From: Gammaproteobacteria bacterium
Lineage (GTDB): Bacteria > Pseudomonadota > Gammaproteobacteria > Thiohalomonadales > Thiohalomonadaceae
Assembly (NCBI GenBank): GCA_015232955.1
Contig: JADFYS010000048.1
Coordinates: 1-10,495 of the forward strand
Reading direction: 5' to 3'
DNA: 10,495 nucleotides
The position numbers and the translations under genes were made by a program. Shown here piece by piece: positions 1 through 7,551 of the stretch (its first letter is position 1; each line of letters begins with the position of its first letter). The notes beneath the pieces are model-generated. The model did no database searches. It was not told where the DNA came from and was given only the letters and a program-made list of their open reading frames with translations.

Positions 1-2723
1 CTGTCGGCCTGGGAGAAGGGTTGAAACAGACGCTGCTGCTGTTGACGGTTCATCCCGATGCCACTATCGATCACCGCCATATCGAGACGGAGGCGGTTAT
101 CGCGGTTTAAGCCGCTGCGAACGCGAAGTGTCACCTCTCCCTGTTCTGTGAATTTAATGGCGTTACTGATCAGGTTGGTGAGAACCTGGCGCAGGCGGAG
201 CGGATCTCCGACAAAGCTGTCGTGCAGATCGGGGGGGATATCGAGCAGTAGCGCCAGCTCTTTATCGTAGGCGCGGGGGAGGGTTAGGGTGATGACATCA
301 TTGAGTACCTCCTGGAGGCGGAAGGGGACCGCCTCGATCTCCATCTTTCCCGCCTCAACTTTGGAGAAGTCGAGGATTTCGTTAATAATTCCGAGGAGAT
401 TGTTGGCCGAGAGCGAGATCTTTTTGAGGTAGTCGAGCTGCTTGGGGTTGAGTTCGGTCTCCAGGGCGAGATGGCTCATGCCGATGATGGCGTTCATCGG
501 GGTGCGGATCTCATGGCTCATATTGGCGAGAAAATCACTTTTGGCGCGGGTCGCCGCTTCGGCACCGGAGAGTGCCTGGGCCAGTTGTCGCCGCTCTTCA
601 TTGCGACGGGTGATATCGGTGGCGATGCTGCAGAGAATGGGGGCGGGGGAGTTACTGAGCTGCAGTGGAAATTGGTTGATCATGAAGGTACGGCTTCTCA
701 CTTTTCCCGGTAACTCAAGATCAATTTCGCTGCTCAATCCCCGCTGTAATACACGGAGACCGCTACTGGTGAGGCGCGCTGCAATCTCCTGCGGATAGAG
801 CTGATCGTCGCGTTTGCCCAGCACTTCGTCGCTCTCGCATCCGAGAAATTCGAGCAGGGGTCTACTGGCAAAGAGATACTCTCCCTGGATGTTTTTGAGC
901 CAGATGGGGCTGTTCATATTGTCAAGAATGGCGTTCATCTGCTCTTGGGTCTGCTGCTGCTGGCGCTCTGTCGCCTCTACCTGGGAGCGGAGAGCCTCCT
1001 CACGGGTGACATCCTGGGTGATGCTGATAAAGCGTTCGATGGTGTTGTCTCTGCCCCGTATCGGGGCGATGAGGGTATCGGCCCAGTAATAGGTGCCATC
1101 TTTGCGACAGTTGTGGAGCCGACCGTGCCAGATAGTACCTTTGGTGATGGTCTGCCACATCTCATTATAGAACTTCTGGTTGTGTGCACCCGATTTGACG
1201 ATGCGCGGGTTCTGACCCAGAAGTTCTTCGAGTGGGTAGCCGGTGATGAGGGTCATGGCGCGGTTGGCATACTCAATTTCAGCCCGACTGTTGACGATGG
1301 TGATCCCCGAGGGGGCGTTATCGATCACATAGTTGAGGCGGTTAAGCTCATCCTGTCGCCGGTGGTTCTCGGTAATATCGGTGCGAATCGCAATATATTG
1401 GTAGCCCTCCTCCTCCTCAGAGCGAAAAGGGACGATGGTGGTCTGCATCCACCGCTCCTCTCCACCCTGATTCTGGATTTTCATCTCTCCGTGCCAGTTT
1501 TCACCGCGGGTGATGGTCTGCCACAGCTGCTGAAAGTAACTCTTGGGGTGGTGATCAGAGCGGATGATACGATGGTTTTTCCCCAGCAGCTCCTGCCGTG
1601 GGTAGCCACTTATCTCGCAAAATTTATCGTTGACAAAGGTGATGTTGCCCGCACTGTCTGTGGCACTGACAATGGCGTGTTCATCGAGTGCCGAACGCAT
1701 GGTGTTGAGTTCATTGAGCAGGGAGCGGGTTTTTATCTCAGCTTGCCGTTTGTCCCAGATGTGGTGATAGATGAGCCGGCTGACGGGAAAGAGGAGAATA
1801 AGAAAGAAGAGGAGAGCGGTGAGGAGAAGAGGTTGTTGCCGCAGGTAGTCGAGGTTCCAGAACGGTTGATGATGGAATCGAGCGTGTATCTCCCACGGCT
1901 TGGAGTGAACGACGAGGTGTAGTCTCTCCGCCTCCACTGCAGTGGGCTGGAGGTGAAGAGGCGTTGTGACTACCGATCTGCTCGTTCTGCTTAGCTGTTG
2001 AATCGGGGTGTGGCCGCTGTTGTGATCACCCGATTGTGGGAAGTGGGGGACGATTTCCGGCTGGGTGGTGGCAGCTGAAGTGGCGATGATCTCTCCTTTG
2101 GAGTTGAGGAGAAAGAGTTGGTGCGCCTCATTTTTCGGGGTCTCTCTCAAGCTGTTCGCAATCCCGTCAATGGTGGTGATGAGATAGAGGTAGGAAGGGG
2201 GTTCCGTGCCGTCACCGCCAAGGGGGGTGATCCAGTAGAGGGTGTCGCGGTCAATCGCAAACTGAAGTTGAACCTCACCCACCGCTAACGGCTGTTTGAG
2301 GAGGTAGCGGGTGAGATGATCCCCATCATCGGCTGAGGCTGGTGTGGTGACGATCTCTCCGTGCTCGCTGCGCCGGTGCCGGATCGCCTCTACCCCGTCT
2401 GAATCGAGGAGACCCCACTGCTGTAGGGTGGGGATCGCCTTAAAGAGCGGCTCGCTCATCTCTGTTAGCGCTTCGATGGTGGCGGGAGCTTTGCCATCCT
2501 GATGGTGCCAATTTGAGGCGAGGAACAGTTCGACTTTATGGAGAAAGTTTTGGAGATAGCTGGTGATCTGCTGCCGGGCGATGGTCACTTCCGCCTCTGC
2601 CTGTATTCGGTGGTGGATTGCGGCGTCCTGCAGGTAGAGGCCGTTGCCGCTAAGGAGAACGATTAGGGTGAGGGTGACCATTGCGAAGTAGAGTTTGAAC
2701 ACATTTCTGGCCTTCTCTCTCAT
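1..2723 (-). CDS. Membrane sensor histidine kinase with three PAS domains (3' end beyond window)
   Basis: Uninterrupted reading frame from an ATG at 2723 to the window edge, 907 codons seen. It is predicted to sense a signal and autophosphorylate on His for a two-component pathway. Order: TM1 about residues 11-30; a periplasmic region of about 260 residues, possibly Cache-like (weak inference from a beta-strand segment reading FLLNSKGEIIATS); TM2 about 295-315; PAS1 about 344-455; PAS2 about 461-585; a Gln-rich linker; PAS3 about 594-705; HisKA with SHEIRTP, phospho-acceptor His737; HATPase with N-box Asn854 (SNAIKF), G1 DSGIGM starting at Asp886, then an LFQPFSQAD F-box-like segment at the edge. 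The C-terminus is missing, so receiver or Hpt domains (a hybrid BarA-like kinase) cannot be excluded. The start lies 12 nt after the tolA stop, with TAAGG upstream as a possible ribosome site. No response regulator is visible here. Class is certain; signal and target are unknown. Confidence 0.93.
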   Translation of the reverse strand, partial: MREKARNVFKLYFAMVTLTLIVLLSGNGLYLQDAAIHHRIQAEAEVTIARQQITSYLQNFLHKVELFLASNWHHQDGKAPATIEALTEMSEPLFKAIPTLQQWGLLDSDGVEAIRHRRSEHGEIVTTPASADDGDHLTRYLLKQPLAVGEVQLQFAIDRDTLYWITPLGGDGTEPPSYLYLITTIDGIANSLRETPKNEAHQLFLLNSKGEIIATSAATTQPEIVPHFPQSGDHNSGHTPIQQLSRTSRSVVTTPLHLQPTAVEAERLHLVVHSKPWEIHARFHHQPFWNLDYLRQQPLLLTALLFFLILLFPVSRLIYHHIWDKRQAEIKTRSLLNELNTMRSALDEHAIVSATDSAGNITFVNDKFCEISGYPRQELLGKNHRIIRSDHHPKSYFQQLWQTITRGENWHGEMKIQNQGGEERWMQTTIVPFRSEEEEGYQYIAIRTDITENHRRQDELNRLNYVIDNAPSGITIVNSRAEIEYANRAMTLITGYPLEELLGQNPRIVKSGAHNQKFYNEMWQTITKGTIWHGRLHNCRKDGTYYWADTLIAPIRGRDNTIERFISITQDVTREEALRSQVEATERQQQQTQEQMNAILDNMNSPIWLKNIQGEYLFASRPLLEFLGCESDEVLGKRDDQLYPQEIAARLTSSGLRVLQRGLSSEIDLELPGKVRSRTFMINQFPLQLSNSPAPILCSIATDITRRNEERRQLAQALSGAEAATRAKSDFLANMSHEIRTPMNAIIGMSHLALETELNPKQLDYLKKISLSANNLLGIINEILDFSKVEAGKMEIEAVPFRLQEVLNDVITLTLPRAYDKELALLLDIPPDLHDSFVGDPLRLRQVLTNLISNAIKFTEQGEVTLRVRSGLNRDNRLRLDMAVIDSGIGMNRQQQQRLFQPFSQAD

Positions 2724-2735
2724 AGTCTTATTACC

Positions 2736-3707
2736 TTAGGGGGCGAAGGTGAAGGCGATTTCACGATCAAACAGTTCCGGCTTGGGTGGGGGGGGGAGGG
2801 GGGAGGCCTTAAAGACCGCATTCTCCACTGAGCGACGGTAGGCGGGGGAGCCGGGGCAGTCACTGAGGGTGACACGAACCACATCGCCTCCGGGGATCTG
2901 CTCCACCAGCACGCGACAGCTGCTACGGATATCGATATCGGGTGGTCGAACCCAGTTACGACTCACTTTATCCTCGATATCCGATTTATATTGATCCAGA
3001 AGGCGGGCCAGCTCACGGCTTTGGCGCTGCTGTTGACGGCTTGTCTCCACCGCTGCTGCCTCATCCAGCAGCCGCTGTAGATCGCTCTCCCGTTTTTTCT
3101 GCTCCTGTAGCTCGCGCCGGGCCTGCGCCTCTATCCGCTCTTTTTCGGCCTTCTCTTTCGCTTTCTCGGCCTCCGCTTTGGCTTTGCGCGCCTGCTCGGC
3201 CTGCTCTTCTTCCCGTTTTGCCTGCTCCTCTGCCGCCTTGCGGGCAGCGGCCTCTTTTGCCTGCGCCTCCGCCAGGCGCGCCCGCTCTGCCGCCTCTGCC
3301 TTTTCTGCCTTCTCTGCCTTTTCCGCCTGAAGTCGTGCCTGCTCTTGGCGCTGTTTTGCCTCCTCCTGCTGCTGCCGCCTCTTCTCGGCCTCTTGTTGTT
3401 GCCGTTTTTTCTCCTGCTCTTGCCGTTGCCTCTGCTGTTGCGCCCTCTCTTTTTCCCGGGCTTTTGCCGCCTCTTGCGCTTGCTGTTTACGCGCCTGCTC
3501 TGCCTCTAAACGCCGTGCCTCCTCCTGTTTCTCCTCTGCGGCTGCCAGTAGCTCCGCCTCGTTAATGGCTACGGCAGCGATAGGTTGCACCTGCACCGGC
3601 TCATTGGCGCCGGGGTGGAGTTCTGGCTTTTTCATCATTCCCATTCCGATGAGCCAGAAGAGGAGGAGGTGAACCGCAATCGCGGCGATGATCGCAATCA
3701 GGCGCAT
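2736..3707 (-). CDS. tolA: TolA, periplasm-spanning protein of the Tol-Pal system
   Basis: Links the TolQR inner-membrane motor to TolB/Pal at the outer membrane and so helps envelope constriction at division; it is also the usual port for group A colicins and filamentous phage in E. coli. The 323-residue protein has an N-terminal anchor (about 4-23) with a His (His13) in the place of the E. coli SxxxH motif; the Ser position is Ala9. Residues about 50-230 are a long Ala/Glu/Lys/Gln/Arg helix, the TolA domain II. Residues about 232-323 form the C-terminal TonB-like domain III, with Cys264 and Cys284 that could form a disulfide as in E. coli TolA, and a proline run near 303-310. The start overlaps the tolR stop by one base (TAATG), with AAGAG six bases upstream. 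It is shorter than the E. coli protein (421 aa), mostly in the helix, as is common outside enterics. Confidence 0.93.
   Translation of the reverse strand: MRLIAIIAAIAVHLLLFWLIGMGMMKKPELHPGANEPVQVQPIAAVAINEAELLAAAEEKQEEARRLEAEQARKQQAQEAAKAREKERAQQQRQRQEQEKKRQQQEAEKRRQQQEEAKQRQEQARLQAEKAEKAEKAEAAERARLAEAQAKEAAARKAAEEQAKREEEQAEQARKAKAEAEKAKEKAEKERIEAQARRELQEQKKRESDLQRLLDEAAAVETSRQQQRQSRELARLLDQYKSDIEDKVSRNWVRPPDIDIRSSCRVLVEQIPGGDVVRVTLSDCPGSPAYRRSVENAVFKASPLPPPPKPELFDREIAFTFAP
2784..2803 (+). repeat. G-rich tract with G-quadruplex pattern inside tolA
   Basis: Plus strand holds GGG, T, nine G (2788-2796), A, six G (2798-2803), which fits four G3 runs with short loops. On the coding strand it spells the SPLPPPPKP segment near the TolA C-terminus. 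Confidence 0.6.
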
Positions 3708-4150
3708 TAGCGACTCTTTTCCGTGGCTCCCGTTGCGGAAGGGGGTTGGGTCAGTAGTCCCACCTCCGGAACCCCGGCGGCCTGAATCAGGGCCATCACC
3801 CGGACGACACGACCGTATGGAACCGCAGCATCTCCGCGCACATAGACCGGCTGCGTCGGTTGCAGACGGTGCTGATTGGCGATGCGTTCGATGAGGGTAT
3901 CGGGGTCGAGCGGGTTCTGACCTCCGTTTTCGAGATTGAGATAGATGGCACCAGCGGCATCAATAGAGACGATGAGTGGCTCCTGCTGGTGCTGATCTAC
4001 CGCTTCAGCCTCGGCTTGAGGGAGATCAACCTTCACCCCCTGTGTGAGCATCGGTGCCGTGACCATAAAGATCACCAGCAGCACCAGCATCACATCAATA
4101 TAAGGGACTACATTGATCTCGCCCATTACGGCGCGGCGTCTACGAGGCAT
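3707..4150 (-). CDS. tolR: TolR, ExbD/TolR-family motor subunit
   Basis: Proton-channel partner of TolQ in the inner membrane; converts proton motive force into movement of TolA. The 147-residue protein has a basic N-terminus (MPRRRR), then one membrane helix at about 17-35 carrying Asp19 in the PYIDVMLVLL context, equivalent to the essential proton-carrying Asp23 of E. coli TolR. It is followed by the conserved TAPMLTQGVKVDLPQA segment and a periplasmic ExbD-like domain. Length matches the family (E. coli 142). ATG lies two bases after the tolQ stop; the ribosome site is poor (AGG about 13 bases upstream), so translational coupling to tolQ is likely. TolR rather than ExbD is chosen from the neighbours tolQ and tolA. 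Confidence 0.95.
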   Translation of the reverse strand: MPRRRRAVMGEINVVPYIDVMLVLLVIFMVTAPMLTQGVKVDLPQAEAEAVDQHQQEPLIVSIDAAGAIYLNLENGGQNPLDPDTLIERIANQHRLQPTQPVYVRGDAAVPYGRVVRVMALIQAAGVPEVGLLTQPPSATGATEKSR

Positions 4151-4152
4151 AT

Positions 4153-4827
4153 CTAGTGGTGTACCTGGCGTTGGAGGAGGTTGGTGAACTCATCATTAAA
4201 GGCGTCCATTCTGCTCTCAAGACGGTCGAGGCTGTGTGAATAGCGGTTGTAGGCGATGACCGCCGGGATGGCGGCGAATAGCCCCATGGCGGTGGCGATG
4301 AGCGCCTCGGCAATCCCGGGGGCGACCATCGCCAGTGTCGCCTGGGTCTCTCCTCCCAGGGCGCGAAAGGCGTTCATAATCCCCCAGACGGTTCCGAAGA
4401 GACCGATATAGGGGCTGGTGGAGCCGACGGTAGCGAGAAAGGGGATCTTGGACTCCAGCCGCTCTGACTCCCGGGCCATGGCGACCCGCATTGAGCGCTG
4501 CACCCCCTCGACAATCACCACCGGGTCGGTCCCCTCCTGTTTGCGCAGGCGGGCAAATTCGCCAAAACCGGCGGTAAAGATCGAAGGTAGCCCCTGGAGT
4601 TGGTCAATATCGCGGCCGAGCTGCTTATAGAGGTCAACCAGATCGATCCCCGACCAGAACCGCTCTTCAAACATCTTGGCGTCACTGCGTGCCCGGCGTA
4701 GCATGAGCCACTTCTCAAAGATGATGACCCATGAGGCGAAGGAGGCGAGCAGGAGGAGGAGCATCACAATCTGCACCAGAATACTCGCCCCGAGGAAGAG
4801 TTCAACAATTGAGAGTTCAGAGTTCAT
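4153..4827 (-). CDS. tolQ: TolQ, MotA/TolQ/ExbB-family proton channel subunit
   Basis: Three-helix inner-membrane protein that with TolR forms the proton-driven stator acting on TolA. 224 residues (E. coli 230). TM1 about 12-36, a cytoplasmic loop of about 90 residues, TM2 about 131-153 with the conserved GSTSPYIGLFGTVWGIM stretch, and TM3 about 170-192 with EALIATAMGLFAAIPAVIAYN-type residues; both are family signatures lining the channel. Start ATG at 4827 is supported by GGAG six bases upstream. It follows ybgC after a 64-nt gap, the largest gap in the yebC-to-kinase gene run; I see no convincing promoter or terminator in that gap. Confidence 0.95.
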   Translation of the reverse strand: MNSELSIVELFLGASILVQIVMLLLLLASFASWVIIFEKWLMLRRARSDAKMFEERFWSGIDLVDLYKQLGRDIDQLQGLPSIFTAGFGEFARLRKQEGTDPVVIVEGVQRSMRVAMARESERLESKIPFLATVGSTSPYIGLFGTVWGIMNAFRALGGETQATLAMVAPGIAEALIATAMGLFAAIPAVIAYNRYSHSLDRLESRMDAFNDEFTNLLQRQVHH

Positions 4828-4891
4828 TGCCGGCTCCGTGGTGGTGTGAGGTAGATGGAGGGTATGGTAAGGGAATTTGCAACAGAAGTGA

Positions 4892-5299
4892 TCAGCTTTT
4901 CTCTCTCTTCAGGGCGGCGATGATCTGCGGATCCATCGCCTTGGGGCGAAGGGTCTCGGCGTCGAGCGCGGCGAGGCGGATGGTACCGTCGCAGAGGAGG
5001 GTATCGTCACGGGAGACTGTCTGGTAGAGGTCGATATTGACCCGACGCCAGGCGGAAACCTCGGTGGTGACGGTGAGGAGATCATTAAAACGGGCCGGTT
5101 GCCGGTATTTGAGGGCGATCTCGTGCACAGCAAAGATCAGTTTCTGCTGCTGTAGTAGCTCATCTTGCTCAAATCCGAGTTGGCGCAGCCACTCGCTGCG
5201 ACAGCGCTCCATGAATTTGAGATAGTTGGCGTAGTAGACGACACCACCGACATCGGTATCTTCGTAGTAGATCCGTATCGGCCAGGAGAAGAGCGCCAT
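4892..5299 (-). CDS. ybgC: YbgC-type hotdog acyl-CoA thioesterase
   Basis: Cytoplasmic thioesterase of the 4-hydroxybenzoyl-CoA thioesterase group, found at the head of many tol-pal operons; in E. coli it associates with phospholipid-synthesis enzymes, and its link to Tol function is unclear. From the ATG at 5299 the product is 135 residues (E. coli 134). The family motif YYEDTDVGGVVYYANYLKF holds the catalytic Asp (Asp16); where E. coli has His after VVY this protein has Tyr, a common family variant. Start choice: an in-frame GTG at 5311 would add four residues and abut the ruvB stop, but it lacks a ribosome site, whereas the ATG has AGGTG nine bases upstream. The gap from the ruvB stop is 12 bases. 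Confidence 0.92.
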   Translation of the reverse strand: MALFSWPIRIYYEDTDVGGVVYYANYLKFMERCRSEWLRQLGFEQDELLQQQKLIFAVHEIALKYRQPARFNDLLTVTTEVSAWRRVNIDLYQTVSRDDTLLCDGTIRLAALDAETLRPKAMDPQIIAALKREKS

Positions 5300-5308
5300 C
5301 GGAGTGGG

Positions 5309-5313
5309 CACCT
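5309..5313 (-). promoter_or_regulatory. Ribosome binding site of ybgC
   Basis: AGGTG on the minus strand, nine bases before ATG 5299. It overlaps the ruvB stop codon and the alternative GTG start at 5311, and so decides for the ATG. Confidence 0.55.
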
Positions 5314-6394
5314 ACTGCCGAACTTGCTGTTGTGAGAAGAGATCCAGCTCGCGCTGCCGCTTCTCGCTTTCGTCTGCGGGGGGGGTGATGCCGAAGTGGA
5401 GGTAGGCGCTGTTGGTACAGACCCGGCCCCGGGGGGTGCGCATCATAAATCCCTGCTGGATCAGAAACGGCTCCAGTACATCTTCGATTGTCCCCCGCTC
5501 CTCACCGATGGCAGCAGCAAGGTTATCGACCCCCACCGGCCCGCCATCAAATTTGTCGATAATTGCCAGTAGCAGTTTACGATCAAGGTTATCAAAGCCG
5601 TTGCTGTCGACACTGAGCATATCCAGTGCCTGCTCGGCGACTGTGGCGGTGATGTTGCCGTCGGCCTTCACTTCGGCAAAATCGCGTACCCGCCGCAGCA
5701 GACGGTTGGCGATTCGCGGCGTCCCACGGGAGCGGCGCGCGATCTCTTTCGCACCATCATCGGCCATTTCGATACCGATGATCGCTGCAGATCGCTTAAC
5801 AATGGTTGCAAGTTCGCGGTTGTTGTAAAACTCGAGCCGCTGGACGATGCCAAAACGGTCGCGCAAGGGAGAGGTGAGCATCCCGGCACGGGTGGTGGCA
5901 CCAATGAGGGTAAACGGCGGCAGGTCGAGCTTAATCGACCGGGCCGCCGGGCCGTCTCCGATCATGATGTCGATCTGGTAGTCCTCCATCGCCGGGTAGA
6001 GCACCTCTTCGATCACCGCACTCATGCGATGGATCTCATCAACAAACAGAACATCGTGGGGTTCGAGGTTGGTGAGGAGGGCGACCAGATCTCCGGGGCG
6101 CTCCAGAACCGGCCCTGAGGTCTGGCGGAGGTTGACCCCCAACTCATTACAGACGATATGGGCCAGGGTGGTTTTACCGAGGCCGGGAGGGCCAAAGAGG
6201 AGGAGGTGGTCCAGCGCCTCTTTACGGTTGGAGGCCGCCTGGATAAAGATCTTGAGCTGCTCCCGTACCGTCTCCTGCCCGACATAGTCGGCGAGAAGCC
6301 GGGGGCGAATCGCCCGATCCTGCCCCTCTTCACCATGGATCAGCGAGGCGGCAAGGTTGTCGTTGCCCACCTCCAGACGGTCGGGTTTAATCAC
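5312..6394 (-). CDS. ruvB: RuvB, Holliday-junction branch-migration AAA+ ATPase
   Basis: Hexameric helicase motor that, bound to RuvA, drives branch migration of Holliday junctions in recombinational repair. 360 residues, longer than E. coli (336) through a few extra residues at the N-terminus and a charged, Gln-rich C-terminal tail (about 335-360). Walker A GPPGLGKT at 68-75, Walker B LFVDEIH around 116-122, sensor 1 GATTRAG at 165-171, and the arginine-finger region SPLRDRFG around 175-182. The C-terminal winged-helix domain ends near the YLHFGI segment. Start codon is GTG at 6394, overlapping the ruvA stop by four bases (GTGA); no strong ribosome site, so coupled translation is likely. Confidence 0.97.
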   Translation of the reverse strand: MIKPDRLEVGNDNLAASLIHGEEGQDRAIRPRLLADYVGQETVREQLKIFIQAASNRKEALDHLLLFGPPGLGKTTLAHIVCNELGVNLRQTSGPVLERPGDLVALLTNLEPHDVLFVDEIHRMSAVIEEVLYPAMEDYQIDIMIGDGPAARSIKLDLPPFTLIGATTRAGMLTSPLRDRFGIVQRLEFYNNRELATIVKRSAAIIGIEMADDGAKEIARRSRGTPRIANRLLRRVRDFAEVKADGNITATVAEQALDMLSVDSNGFDNLDRKLLLAIIDKFDGGPVGVDNLAAAIGEERGTIEDVLEPFLIQQGFMMRTPRGRVCTNSAYLHFGITPPADESEKRQRELDLFSQQQVRQ

Positions 6395-7032
6395 TGCTGT
6401 TTCATCGCCAGTTTGAGCGCAGAGCGGATCATATCTTCACTATTTAAGCCGTCCATCGCCACCTGACTGATGAGGCGGCTGGCAACGGGCGGTTTGTAAC
6501 CGAGGGCGATGAGGGCGCTAATCGCATCCTCTACCGGATCGCCATCATCACTGCTGGGGGTGGAGAGATCTTCACCAAAGACCTCGAAATCGCTGGCGGT
6601 GTCGCTGTGGGCGATGGAGGTGGGGAGCCACTCATCAAGTTTGTCTGCCATCTCGACAATCAGCCGTTCAGCGGTCTTTTTACCGACCCCCGGCAGTCGG
6701 ACCAGGGTGCTGCTGTCACCGTTGCGCACTGCGCGGACAAAGTGGCTCACTTCGATCCCGGAGAGGAGGGTGAGCGCCAGTTTCGGACCGACACCGTTCA
6801 CCTTAATCAGGGCGCGAAACAGGCTGCGCTGTTCGATGGTGGTGAAGCCGTAGAGGAGCTGGGCATCCTCCCGCACCACCATATGGATATGGAGGGTGGT
6901 CGTCTCACCGACGACGGGGAGCTGTTTAAAGCAGCTGGTGGGAAGCTCAATTTCGTAACCGACACCGGAGAGATCGAGCAGGAGCAGCGGCGGATCTTTG
7001 AGGAGGATCTCCCCCCGAAGGCGGCCAATCAC
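6391..7032 (-). CDS. ruvA: RuvA, Holliday-junction-binding protein
   Basis: Tetrameric protein that holds the four-way junction and loads RuvB. The start is set at GTG 7032 (213 residues; E. coli 203), because the protein then begins with the family IGRLRG motif, GGGAG lies six bases upstream, and the GTGA overlap with the ruvC stop mirrors the ruvA/ruvB junction; a longer frame from 7104 would add 24 unrelated residues. Domain I (OB fold) is about 1-64, with the acidic pin pair Glu55-Asp56 in VREDAQLLYGF. Domain II is about 65-142 with two helix-hairpin-helix motifs (VNGVGPKLAL, LPGVGKKTAE). An acidic linker leads to domain III at about 165-213, which contacts RuvB. Confidence 0.96.
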   Translation of the reverse strand: MIGRLRGEILLKDPPLLLLDLSGVGYEIELPTSCFKQLPVVGETTTLHIHMVVREDAQLLYGFTTIEQRSLFRALIKVNGVGPKLALTLLSGIEVSHFVRAVRNGDSSTLVRLPGVGKKTAERLIVEMADKLDEWLPTSIAHSDTASDFEVFGEDLSTPSSDDGDPVEDAISALIALGYKPPVASRLISQVAMDGLNSEDMIRSALKLAMKQQ

Positions 7033-7544
7033 CGGTATCTCCCGCGGCGAGAGGCGGTTGCCTGAGGGATGCGGTTGAGGACACCACCGGTGTGAAAGTG
7101 GCATAGTGCCACGGCGAGGGCGTCTGCAGCGTCGCTCTGTGGTGTGGCGCTGAGTTGAAGTAGTGCGGTGATCATATGTTGAACTTGCTCCTTTTTGGCG
7201 TTGCCTTTACCCACCACCGCTTTTTTGATCTCGGCTGGGCTGTATTCACTAATGGCGATCTCCCGGCTCATCACCGCACAGATGGCGGCACCACGCGCCT
7301 GTCCCAGCTTAAGTGCCGAATCGGGGTTACGGTGGAGAAAGAGGCGTTCGATGGCGATCTCGGTCGGCTCGAAGTGGTCGAGGACGGTGAGGATGCCGTC
7401 AAAGATCTCTTTGAGTCGTTGCGGAATCCGCTCATCCGTGGTGTGAATGGCGCCGCTTTCGACATAGCGGCTGCGGTTGCGGATAATGTCGATCACCCCG
7501 TAGCCGGTGATGCGGGATCCGGGGTCAATTCCGAGGATACGCAC
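7029..7544 (-). CDS. ruvC: RuvC, Holliday-junction resolvase
   Basis: Dimeric endonuclease with an RNase H fold that makes paired symmetric cuts in Holliday junctions. 171 residues (E. coli 173). The four metal-binding acidic residues fall at exactly the E. coli positions: Asp7 (GIDPGSR), Glu66 (AIERLFLHRN), Asp138 and Asp141 (SDAADALAVAL). Start is GTG at 7544, seven bases after the yebC stop; the protein opens directly with the family MRILGIDPG. The ribosome site is modest. It is followed by ruvA with a four-base overlap. Confidence 0.97.
   Translation of the reverse strand: MRILGIDPGSRITGYGVIDIIRNRSRYVESGAIHTTDERIPQRLKEIFDGILTVLDHFEPTEIAIERLFLHRNPDSALKLGQARGAAICAVMSREIAISEYSPAEIKKAVVGKGNAKKEQVQHMITALLQLSATPQSDAADALAVALCHFHTGGVLNRIPQATASRRGRYR
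7039..7043 (-). promoter_or_regulatory. Ribosome binding site of ruvA
   Basis: GGGAG on the minus strand, six bases before GTG 7032, inside the 3' end of ruvC. It supports the GTG start over the longer upstream frame. Confidence 0.6.
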
Positions 7545-7551
7545 CCTGCTC

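Noticed and set aside
945..1922. Plus-strand open frame of 325 codons
   Set aside because: Antisense to the sensor kinase, whose PAS motifs are clear on the other strand; the translated product has no recognisable motif or ribosome site.
2942..3565. Plus-strand Pro/Ala-rich frame of 207 codons
   Set aside because: Antisense shadow of the repetitive Ala/Glu/Lys helix of tolA; the composition follows from the codons on the opposite strand.
6607..7065. Plus-strand frame of 152 codons
   Set aside because: Opposite ruvA, whose OB and helix-hairpin-helix motifs are clear.
7033..7104. 24-residue N-terminal extension of RuvA
   Set aside because: Overlaps ruvC coding sequence, shows no family similarity, and a good ribosome site precedes GTG 7032.
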